From the NCBI GenBank assembly GCA_900543345.1, contig UQRJ01000154.1, positions 1 to 7,094 of the forward strand: 7,094 nucleotides of DNA, in the 5' to 3' direction. Each line of letters starts with the position of its first letter. The first letter of the stretch is position 1. The DNA is from an uncultured Sporolactobacillus sp. Its GTDB lineage: Bacteria > Bacillota > Bacilli > Bacillales > Sporolactobacillaceae. Positions 1 through 5,613 of the stretch are shown piece after piece. The notes under the pieces were generated by a model, which had not been told where the DNA came from, searched no databases, and saw nothing but the letters and a program-made list of their open reading frames with translations. The position numbers and the translations under genes are program-made.

Positions 1-49
1 ACGAGATGTCTTAGGGTCTCGTGGGCTCGGAGATGTGTATAAGAGACAG
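1..49 (+). other. Illumina Nextera i7/Read-2 adapter left at the contig end (not biological)
   Basis: Bases 1-7 (ACGAGAT) match the end of the P7 primer. Bases 8-15 (GTCTTAGG) occupy the 8-nt i7 index position. Bases 16-30 (GTCTCGTGGGCTCGG) are the Nextera Read-2 tail, and bases 31-49 (AGATGTGTATAAGAGACAG) are the Tn5 mosaic end used in tagmentation. The full order and spacing of a library adapter are present, so this is untrimmed sequencing adapter, not genome. Genuine sequence begins at base 50. From memory, the index reads as CCTAAGAC on the other strand, which is a commercial Nextera XT v2 index; that last point is recall and was not checked. Confidence 0.98.
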
Positions 50-50
50 C

Positions 51-968
51 TATTTGAGTATTGACATCGGCGGGACAAATTTAAAATATGCATTATTAGA
101 CAAATCGGGAACACTGGTGCAAAAGTGGCAGCGGCCGACTCCGAAACAGTCATTAAATGAGTTGCTACACGTTCTAAAAGAGATCGTTAGTGTTCATCTC
201 AATCGAATTAAAGGTATCGCCATTAGTTGCCCGGGGAAAGTCGATAAAAAGCAGGGAATTATTTATTTCGGCGGCTCTTTGACTTTTCTAAATCATTTAC
301 ATCTGAAAGACATATTAGAGAAAGAATTTTCATTGCCTGTTGCTGTTGAAAACGATGGGAAATCAGCCGCTTTGGCGGAACTGTGGTTGGGAAATTTGCG
401 AAACATTTGTCAAGGTGCTGCCATTGTGTTCGGCACCGGTGTCGGCGGCGGACTTATCATCAATGGAAATCTATTTTCAGGTCAACATTTTCAAGCCGGT
501 GAATTTAGTTTTTTATTAAATCGAGTCGATGAACCGACGATTGATCATCTGCTGGGTTTTAATACATCGGCCGTTGCGATGATTAATCAAATCTCGCAAC
601 AGTTGGGCTGGAAAAGTAAAAATGATGGAATTAAAGTGTTTCAGGCGATTTGTGCCGGCAATGGTACCGCTAATCGAATTTTTAATCAATTTTGTCAGCG
701 AGCGGCATTGTTAATATCAAACATACAGGCAATTGTTGATCTTGAACGGTATGTTATCGGTGGCGGGATCAGCAGCCAACCGATTCTGATTAAACGTATT
801 AACGAGTATTACGATATCATTCGTAGAAAAATTCCGATTTTGGGAGATACGCTAGCACGACCAGAAATTGTAAGCAGCAGATTTCATAATGATGCTAATC
901 TCTATGGAGCGCTCTATCGTTTGTTTTTGGAAATGGAGAAAGGAGAAGGAGCAAATGGGATCGAATGA
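51..968 (+). CDS. ROK-family sugar kinase, BglK-like (putative beta-glucoside kinase), N-terminus missing
   Basis: This is a cytoplasmic ATP-dependent sugar kinase of the ROK family. The phosphate-binding motif DIGGTN is at bases 63-80. The catalytic aspartate lies in END (Asp codon 354-356), followed by the usual alanine-rich helix. A glycine-rich GTGVGGG motif starts near base 432, and a late IGGGIS motif is near 757-774. The Glu of AGEFSF (codon 501-503) is the expected sugar contact. The Cys-rich zinc motif of ROK glucokinases and repressors is absent and there is no N-terminal HTH. By recall this resembles Klebsiella BglK, which phosphorylates cellobiose and other beta-glucosides and also has GEFG without the zinc motif. 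The native start is lost: in-frame codons before base 51 come from adapter and encode the artefactual peptide MGSEMCIRDS. Only a few residues are probably missing. It overlaps the next gene by 14 bp and so shares its operon. Glucokinase or fructokinase activity remains possible. Confidence 0.88.
   Translation, partial: YLSIDIGGTNLKYALLDKSGTLVQKWQRPTPKQSLNELLHVLKEIVSVHLNRIKGIAISCPGKVDKKQGIIYFGGSLTFLNHLHLKDILEKEFSLPVAVENDGKSAALAELWLGNLRNICQGAAIVFGTGVGGGLIINGNLFSGQHFQAGEFSFLLNRVDEPTIDHLLGFNTSAVAMINQISQQLGWKSKNDGIKVFQAICAGNGTANRIFNQFCQRAALLISNIQAIVDLERYVIGGGISSQPILIKRINEYYDIIRRKIPILGDTLARPEIVSSRFHNDANLYGALYRLFLEMEKGEGANGIE
941..951 (+). promoter_or_regulatory. Ribosome binding site that sets the start of the first GH1 gene
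   Basis: AGGAGAAGGAG lies inside the 3' end of the kinase gene. AGGAG at 941-945 stands 9 nt before the ATG at 955, while the second AAGGAG ends only 3 nt from it. The same frame is open upstream to an ATG at 889, but that extension would add 22 residues with no GH1 similarity and has no comparable site. The placement suggests translation coupled to the kinase. Confidence 0.8.
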
Positions 969-2412
969 CACAAAGTTTCCATCGGGATTTCTTTGGGGCG
1001 GAGCAACGGCCGCCAATCAGCTGGAAGGTGCGTATAACGAAGACGGCAAGGGGCTGTCGATTGCCGATGCGCTTCCCGGCGGTAAACGGCGCTTTGCCAT
1101 TGTCACCAGCGAAAAGTTCGACTGGGAAATTGACGAATCGAAATATAAATATCCGAATCACCATGGTATTGATCATTATCATCATTTCAAAGAGGACATC
1201 GGCTTGTTTGCCGAGATGGGTTTCAAATGTTATCGTTTTTCCATCGCTTGGTCACGGATTTACCCTCACGGCGATGAATTGTCTCCCAATGAACAAGGCC
1301 TTTACTTTTATGATCAATTGATCGATGAATGTTTACGCTATGGTATTGAACCCATCGTGACGATTTCCCATTATGAGATGCCGCTCTACCTAGCTAAAGT
1401 ATACGGCGGCTGGAACAATCGGCAAGTGATTACGTTTTATGAACGATTTGCTCGTACGATTTTACAAAGATACTATAAGAAGGTAAAGTATTGGCTAACT
1501 TTCAATGAAATCAACAGTGCTTTTTATTTTCCAATCATGAGTCAGGGATTAACAAAAAAAACTGGTGCAGCTGATTATCAGCTCATTTTTCAAGCCCTGC
1601 ATCATCAGTTTGTCGCCAGCAGTTTGGCGGTCAAAATCGGTCATGAATTGGATGCCAATCTCAAGATCGGCTGCATGATTCTCTACGCGACGACCTATCC
1701 CTATGATTGTCGTCCGCAGAATCAACTGGCGGCGTTGCAACAGAATCAAATGATGAATTTTTATTGCGCTGATGTGCAAGTGCGCGGAGCATATCCATCC
1801 TATCGGCAACGACTGTTTGAAACGTTAGGAGTCGATAAAAAGAGCATTCAAGTCGAAGACGGCGACTTGCAACTTTTGCAAAACTATCCGGTGGATTATA
1901 TCGGTTTTAGTTACTATATGTCTTCAACAATCGATGTTGTTAATAAGCATAATCAGCAGACTTCGGGGAATTTGATCGGCGGCGTTGCGAATCCCTTTTT
2001 ATCGGTCAGCGATTGGGGATGGCCAATTGATCCGATCGGACTTCGCATTGCTCTCAATCAATTATATGATCGCTATCAAAAGCCTCTTTTTGTGGTGGAA
2101 AACGGTCTTGGCGCTCATGATCGGCTGGATCAGCATTTTCGAGTAGAAGATGATTATCGCATCGATTATCTCCGGCAACATATTGCCGCCATGAAAAAAG
2201 CCATTAATGACGGCGTGCCGGTCATTGGTTATACGCCATGGGGATGCATCGACCTGGTAAGTGCCTCGACTGGTGAAATGTCCAAACGTTATGGGTTCAT
2301 TTATGTCGATATTGATGATCATGGCGAAGGCAGCTATCATCGTTATCGAAAAAAATCGTTTTATTGGTACAAGAAAGTGATTGCTTCGAATGGCGAAGAC
2401 TTGGGAGAATAG
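955..2412 (+). CDS. GH1 6-phospho-beta-glucosidase (first copy)
   Basis: A cytoplasmic glycoside hydrolase family 1 enzyme of 485 residues, the usual length for the family. It is expected to hydrolyse 6-phospho-beta-glucosides to glucose 6-phosphate and an aglycone or glucose. The N-terminal FLWGGATAANQ supplies glycone-binding Q22, and H139 lies in SHYE. The acid/base is E185 in TFNE and the nucleophile is E382 in VENG. The C-terminal loop S436-A437 ... K444-R445-Y446 is the phosphate-binding signature that separates 6-phospho-glycosidases from ordinary GH1 beta-glucosidases. Ala rather than Trp after the Ser favours glucoside over 6-phospho-galactoside (LacG) substrates; this is family knowledge from recall. 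The start at 955 is chosen from the AGGAG site. It overlaps the kinase gene by 14 bp, which suggests the two work in sequence: kinase, then hydrolase. It resembles E. coli BglA in the C-terminal block. The promoter for this pair lies beyond the contig end. Confidence 0.93.
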   Translation: MGSNDTKFPSGFLWGGATAANQLEGAYNEDGKGLSIADALPGGKRRFAIVTSEKFDWEIDESKYKYPNHHGIDHYHHFKEDIGLFAEMGFKCYRFSIAWSRIYPHGDELSPNEQGLYFYDQLIDECLRYGIEPIVTISHYEMPLYLAKVYGGWNNRQVITFYERFARTILQRYYKKVKYWLTFNEINSAFYFPIMSQGLTKKTGAADYQLIFQALHHQFVASSLAVKIGHELDANLKIGCMILYATTYPYDCRPQNQLAALQQNQMMNFYCADVQVRGAYPSYRQRLFETLGVDKKSIQVEDGDLQLLQNYPVDYIGFSYYMSSTIDVVNKHNQQTSGNLIGGVANPFLSVSDWGWPIDPIGLRIALNQLYDRYQKPLFVVENGLGAHDRLDQHFRVEDDYRIDYLRQHIAAMKKAINDGVPVIGYTPWGCIDLVSASTGEMSKRYGFIYVDIDDHGEGSYHRYRKKSFYWYKKVIASNGEDLGE

Positions 2413-2452
2413 CTCACTTAATAATGTACCTTGCTAGGGGTATTCTCTCCAA
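2401..2452 (+). repeat. Imperfect inverted repeat at the end of the first GH1 gene
   Basis: TTGGGAGAATA (2401-2411, covering the stop codon) faces TATTCTCTCCAA (2441-2452). The arms are complementary apart from one extra base. A smaller pair, TACC (2427-2430) and GGTA (2439-2442), lies within the loop and would compete. No T-run follows, so this is not a standard intrinsic terminator. It could be a 3'-end stabilising hairpin or a weak, possibly Rho-assisted, termination point. Confidence 0.45.
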
Positions 2453-2482
2453 TAGGCCAGGAAAACTTGAGTGAAAGCCTGA

Positions 2483-2537
2483 ATCTTTGCGAAAAGATCC
2501 GGTCAATCTTTAATTGAAAATTGGATCGAAGATCTTT
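2483..2537 (+). repeat. Cluster of overlapping inverted repeats in the intergenic region
   Basis: ATCTTT (2483-2488) pairs with AAAGAT (2493-2498) across a GCGA tetraloop of the stable GNRA kind. The second arm, AAAGATC (2493-2499), can instead pair with GATCTTT (2531-2537). GATCC (2496-2500) with GGATC (2523-2527), and TCAAT (2503-2507) with ATTGA (2513-2517), form nested stems. The elements lie 20-75 bp upstream of the licT promoter, outside its transcript. They may be the 3' end of the upstream operon's RNA or an operator; the sequence does not decide. A T-rich stretch near 2547-2555 could serve as a weak terminator tail. Confidence 0.35.
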
Positions 2538-2556
2538 GAAGGGGCTATTTTATTCC

Positions 2557-2572
2557 TTGCAAGCGGTTACTA
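2557..2572 (+). promoter_or_regulatory. Putative cre site (CcpA catabolite-repression operator)
   Basis: TGCAAGCGGTTACT (2558-2571) matches the cre consensus TGWAANCGNTNWCA at 12 of 14 positions, including the central CG and both AA and C anchors. It covers the -35 box and part of the spacer, so CcpA bound here would block RNA polymerase. Catabolite repression of beta-glucoside operons by CcpA is well established in Firmicutes. Its use here is inferred from the match and position. Confidence 0.68.
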
Positions 2573-2585
2573 AAGTTGCTATAAT
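2557..2585 (+). promoter_or_regulatory. Housekeeping sigma (SigA-type) promoter of the licT-PTS-GH1 operon
   Basis: The -35 box TTGCAA (2557-2562) and a perfect -10 TATAAT (2580-2585) are separated by 17 bp. TG at 2577-2578 adds an extended -10. Transcription should start around 2591-2593, about 10 nt before the RAT hairpin, giving a leader of roughly 140 nt before licT. No other good promoter was seen between here and the second GH1 gene. Confidence 0.82.
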
Positions 2586-2600
2586 AAAAAAGTTAAAAAA

Positions 2601-2639
2601 AGGATTGTTACTGTGATCGGCGGATCACAGGCAAAACCT
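2601..2639 (+). promoter_or_regulatory. Ribonucleic antiterminator (RAT) 1, upstream of licT
   Basis: The outer parts match the LicT/BglG RAT consensus: AGGATTGTTACTG at 2601-2613 and CAGGCAAAACCT at 2628-2639. The apical part is unusual. CTGTGATC (2611-2618) and GATCACAG (2623-2630) form a perfect 8-bp stem closed by GGCG, making the element 39 nt instead of about 30. The terminal CCT (2637-2639) is shared with the terminator that follows, so LicT binding to the RAT would prevent terminator folding. Its position ahead of licT implies autoregulation. Confidence 0.92.
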
Positions 2640-2702
2640 GAAGAGAGACGGAACAGGCATGTTACTTCGTGCGGTTACCGTATCGATTCAGGCTTTTATT
2701 TT
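2637..2702 (+). terminator. Leader terminator 1, controlled by RAT 1
   Basis: CCTGAA (2637-2642) pairs with TTCAGG (2687-2692). The stem continues inward with mismatches through GA and ACGG (2648-2651) against CCGT (2678-2681), and is followed by TTTTATTTT at 2694-2702. AAAA just before the 5' arm could extend the pairing into the T-run. The 5' arm overlaps RAT 1, as in other LicT/BglG-controlled leaders. Without inducer a short leader RNA of about 110 nt would be expected. Confidence 0.85.
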
Positions 2703-2733
2703 CTATTCGCATAGGCAAAGGGCAGGGCTGAAG

Positions 2734-3582
2734 ATGAAGATCAAAAAAGTCTATAACAATAATGTGCTTTTAGCAGAAAATGAGCAGCACCTTGAAATTG
2801 TCGTTATGGGCAGAGGCTTGGCCTTTCAGAAGAAGCGGGGGGAAGAGGTAGAAGAAGCAAAAATTGAAAAGACATTTGTCCTGGAAAAGAAAGATTGGTC
2901 ACAAAAACTGCAAAAACTCTTGAATGAAATACCGGTTGACTACTTTGAAATCGCCGGTGAAATTATTCAGTACGCCAAGTCCATCCTTCATGCCAAGTTG
3001 AGCAATTATCTTTATCTGACGTTGACCGACCATATTCATTACTCGATTTGTCGGCATAAGCAAGGAATAGATATACACAACGCATTAATCTGGGAAATCA
3101 AAAAATTTTACAAACAAGAGTTCTTAGTCGGTCTAGAAGCGCTGGCGATCATCAAGCGGCGGACGGGAGACCAGTTAATTGAGGATGAAGCGGGGTTTAT
3201 TGCTCTACATTTTGTAAATGCGCAGGTTGACGGACAAAGCATGCGTCAGACGATGCAGATGACGCAAATAGTCAATGATATTTTAAATATCGTGAAATAT
3301 TATTGTAAAGTCGATCTGAATAATCAATCGTTGAACTATGAACGTTTTGTGACTCATTTGCGTTTCTTTGCCCAACGGTTGTTCTACCATGAAAAATTAG
3401 AAACAGAAACGGATGATGATTTTCTGTATGAACAAGTGAAGAGGAAATATACGAACGCTTTTCAATGCATGCAGCGGGTCGTCAGTTATCTTCACCAATC
3501 ATTCGACTCAGCTATTTCCAAAGACGAACAAGTTTATCTGACTATTCATATTCACCGCGTGACTGAACGTGGACAACGATGA
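2734..3582 (+). CDS. licT: LicT/BglG-family transcription antiterminator
   Basis: An RNA-binding antiterminator of 282 residues, close to the 277-278 of LicT and BglG. Residues 1 to about 55 are the CAT RNA-binding domain, with the typical NNNV start and a VVMGRGLAFQKK stretch. PRD1 spans about 65-170 with H100 (TDHI) and H159 (ALHF). PRD2 spans about 171-282 with H208 (VTHL) and H272 (TIHI). All four regulatory histidines are present. In the family, the PTS permease phosphorylates PRD1 and inactivates the protein when substrate is absent, while HPr phosphorylates PRD2 and activates it. The active dimer binds the RAT. The start at 2734 gives the standard MKIKKV N-terminus, with AGGG (2724-2727) 6 nt upstream. 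An in-frame ATG at 2659 lies inside the terminator loop and would add 25 unrelated residues. The likely targets are the RATs on both sides of its own gene. Confidence 0.95.
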   Translation: MKIKKVYNNNVLLAENEQHLEIVVMGRGLAFQKKRGEEVEEAKIEKTFVLEKKDWSQKLQKLLNEIPVDYFEIAGEIIQYAKSILHAKLSNYLYLTLTDHIHYSICRHKQGIDIHNALIWEIKKFYKQEFLVGLEALAIIKRRTGDQLIEDEAGFIALHFVNAQVDGQSMRQTMQMTQIVNDILNIVKYYCKVDLNNQSLNYERFVTHLRFFAQRLFYHEKLETETDDDFLYEQVKRKYTNAFQCMQRVVSYLHQSFDSAISKDEQVYLTIHIHRVTERGQR

Positions 3583-3632
3583 ACCAATGATTGATGATCG
3601 GTGAATTAACGCACACATTAATATTCAGAAGC

Positions 3633-3663
3633 AGGATTGTGACTGGTTAGGCAGGCAAAACCT
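3633..3663 (+). promoter_or_regulatory. Ribonucleic antiterminator (RAT) 2, between licT and the PTS gene
   Basis: The element has AGGATTGTGACTG (3633-3645), a short GTTAGG loop, and CAGGCAAAACCT (3652-3663), a normal 31-nt RAT. It differs from RAT 1 in the first internal loop (GTGAC instead of GTTAC) and has only a 3-bp CTG/CAG apical stem. The final AACCT is shared with the terminator that follows. It would make expression of the permease and the second GH1 gene depend on active LicT even when licT itself is transcribed. Confidence 0.93.
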
Positions 3664-3704
3664 GAGTGATTGTATCGCTTTTGATACGACCATTCAGGTT
3701 TTTT
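3659..3704 (+). terminator. Intrinsic terminator 2, controlled by RAT 2
   Basis: AACCTGAGTG (3659-3668) pairs with CATTCAGGTT (3691-3700) with one G-U. An inner GTATC (3672-3676) pairs with GATAC (3683-3687), and six Ts occupy 3699-3704. The 5' arm overlaps RAT 2, so the two structures exclude each other. This is a more regular hairpin than terminator 1. Confidence 0.93.
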
Positions 3705-3735
3705 ACTTTAAATAGATAGACAGGGAGGAAGAATA

Positions 3736-5586
3736 ATGGATTACCAGAAACTAGGAAGGGACATATTGGCGGCTGTCGGCGGTGAAAAGAACGTTAAATC
3801 ATTAATTCACTGTGCGACCCGGCTTCGATTTAAACTGAAAAGTGTAGCTAAGGCGGATAAAGACCGTATTGAAAAAATGGATGGTGTAATCACTGTTGTG
3901 GAGAGTGGCGGGCAATTCCAAGTCGTCATCGGTAACGCCGTGGCGAAAGTTTATGATGGCGTTGTTGCCGGCACGCACTTGGCAGATGCTTCTTCCGCTT
4001 ATGGTGTTTCCAAAACCAGCGATGAGAAGGAAAATTTGCTCAGTCGGGCAATCGATATCATTTCGGGGATTTTTACACCTTTTCTCGGCGCACTGGCCGG
4101 TGCCGGCATTCTGAAAGGGTTGTTAGCCCTTTGTGTTGCACTGGACTGGATGTCGACTAAGAGTGGAACTTATTTAATCTGGTATGCTGCCAGTGACAGC
4201 GTCTTTTATTTTCTGCCAATTCTCTTAGCTTTTACGTCGGCCAAACAATTTAAAGTGAACCAATATGTCGCCGTCGCTATTGCCGGTGCACTCATCTATC
4301 CATCGTTGGTAGCGTTGGTCGGTAAGAGCGGCGGGCTGAATTTCTTTGGCATCCCGGTGCTGCTCATGAGCTATACTTCGACGGTTATTCCGATCATCTT
4401 AGCTATTTGGGTGCTCTCTTATTTAGAGCCGTTGCTGAATCGGTTGATCCATGAAAGTGTCAGAAATATTCTGACCCCCATGCTTTCTTTGATGATCATG
4501 GTGCCGCTGACGCTGATTGTGGTCGGCCCTTTGGGTACGTATATAAGCGATGGCTTGGCAACGGGTTACACTTGGTTGTACGGTTTGGCGCCGGTTGTTG
4601 CGGGATTGATTATGGGGGCGATGTGGCAAGTCTTTGTGATCTTCGGTGTCCACTGGGGCTTTGTTCCGTTGATGATGAACGATATTGCTAAATTGGGACA
4701 CGACACGCTGCTGCCACTTCTGGCACCGGCCGTTCTGTCTCAGGCCGGTGCAGCATTCGGTGTCTTTCTAAAAACGAGGAATAGAAAATTAAAATCCTTA
4801 TCCGGCTCGTCGACAATCACTGCCTTATTTGGAATTACGGAACCAACGATTTACGGTGTGACGCTAAAGTATAAGAAGCCTTTTATTTGTGCCGTTATCT
4901 CAGGAGGAATTGGCGGGGCGATCGTTGGGGCGGCGCATAATCAGGCGATGTCTTTTACCATGCCGAGTCTTCTGGCGCTCCCCACTTATTTGGGTGTCGG
5001 TTTTACGGGTATGCTGATCGGCATTGCACTTGCATTTGTCCTTGCTGCCATTCTAACCTATTTTGTCGGATTCAATGAAGGCGTTCCCGAATCCAGCCGG
5101 TCCATGGCTCAATCTGTCGACAAGCTGATCACGAAAGAAGTCGTTAGCAGTCCAGCAAAAGGAAAAACGGAACCGTTAAATCAAATTAATGATCAGGCCT
5201 TTGCTTCCGGAGCACTGGGAAAAGGAATGGCAATTATACCTGATGAAGGTGTTTTGCGGGCACCTGTATCCGGAACAGTCAGTGCGGTCTATCCGACAGG
5301 GCACGCCATTGGCATCACGTCGGATGGTGGAGCGCAACTGTTGATGCATATCGGCATCGATACCGTCAAACTGAACGGCAAATATTTTTCTACGCAAGTT
5401 AAACAAGGGCAGCATGTACGGCAGGGACAGCCATTGGTGACTTTCGATATCGACAAAATCAAACAAGCGGGTTATGATCCGGCAATATTAGTCGTCGTCA
5501 CGAACTCATCGGATTATCTGGATGTGATTGGCACCGATCAAGCAGTCACAGGGATTAAAGATCGATTAATGACACTTGTAATCTGA
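3736..5586 (+). CDS. bglP: Beta-glucoside PTS permease, EIIBCA
   Basis: A membrane permease of 616 residues that imports a beta-glucoside and phosphorylates it at C6 with phosphate from HPr. EIIB (about 1-85) carries the phospho-cysteine C26 in IHCATRLRF. EIIC (about 100-448) is the multi-helix membrane channel. It starts with the ISGIFTPFLGALAGAG segment and contains the conserved GITEPTIYGV loop at 366-375. EIIA (about 485-616) is of the glucose type, with H523 in GHAIG and the phospho-histidine H538 in LMHIGIDTVKL. The B-C-A order, length and motifs match the BglF/BglP family. GGGAGG at 3723-3728 is spaced 7 nt from the ATG. The gene lies behind RAT 2 and 27 bp before the second GH1 gene. 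Besides transport, the family senses substrate and phosphorylates LicT/BglG. Likely substrates are salicin, arbutin or cellobiose; the sequence does not settle which. Confidence 0.95.
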   Translation: MDYQKLGRDILAAVGGEKNVKSLIHCATRLRFKLKSVAKADKDRIEKMDGVITVVESGGQFQVVIGNAVAKVYDGVVAGTHLADASSAYGVSKTSDEKENLLSRAIDIISGIFTPFLGALAGAGILKGLLALCVALDWMSTKSGTYLIWYAASDSVFYFLPILLAFTSAKQFKVNQYVAVAIAGALIYPSLVALVGKSGGLNFFGIPVLLMSYTSTVIPIILAIWVLSYLEPLLNRLIHESVRNILTPMLSLMIMVPLTLIVVGPLGTYISDGLATGYTWLYGLAPVVAGLIMGAMWQVFVIFGVHWGFVPLMMNDIAKLGHDTLLPLLAPAVLSQAGAAFGVFLKTRNRKLKSLSGSSTITALFGITEPTIYGVTLKYKKPFICAVISGGIGGAIVGAAHNQAMSFTMPSLLALPTYLGVGFTGMLIGIALAFVLAAILTYFVGFNEGVPESSRSMAQSVDKLITKEVVSSPAKGKTEPLNQINDQAFASGALGKGMAIIPDEGVLRAPVSGTVSAVYPTGHAIGITSDGGAQLLMHIGIDTVKLNGKYFSTQVKQGQHVRQGQPLVTFDIDKIKQAGYDPAILVVVTNSSDYLDVIGTDQAVTGIKDRLMTLVI

Positions 5587-5599
5587 GTAAAGAAAAACT

Positions 5600-5604
5600 A
5601 GGAG
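5600..5604 (+). promoter_or_regulatory. Ribosome binding site that sets the start of the second GH1 gene
   Basis: AGGAG directly touches the ATG at 5605, leaving no spacer, but stands 9 nt before the in-frame ATG at 5614. The later start is therefore preferred, and the protein then begins MAITTHAAFPKNF. Confidence 0.75.
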
Positions 5605-5613
5605 ATGAAATGG

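Noticed and set aside
31..49. Tn5 mosaic end as evidence of a transposon
   Set aside because: It is joined to the Read-2 tail, index and P7 sequence, so it comes from library tagmentation and not from a resident element.
889..954. ATG at 889 as the start of the first GH1 gene
   Set aside because: It would overlap the kinase gene by 80 bp and add 22 residues unlike GH1. The SD fits the ATG at 955.
2659..2733. In-frame ATG at 2659 as an earlier start for the antiterminator
   Set aside because: It lies inside the terminator loop, has no good SD, and the added 25 residues do not resemble the compact CAT domain, which begins MKIKKV.
3583..3632. Possible extra promoter between licT and RAT 2 (TTGATG at 3591 with TAATAT at 3619)
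   Set aside because: The spacer is 22 bp, too long for a standard promoter, and no better pair was found. Co-transcription from the promoter at 2557-2585 is the simpler reading.
5605..5613. ATG at 5605 as the start of the second GH1 gene
   Set aside because: The AGGAG sequence directly abuts it. The ATG at 5614 has a normal 9-nt spacer. The difference is only three residues.
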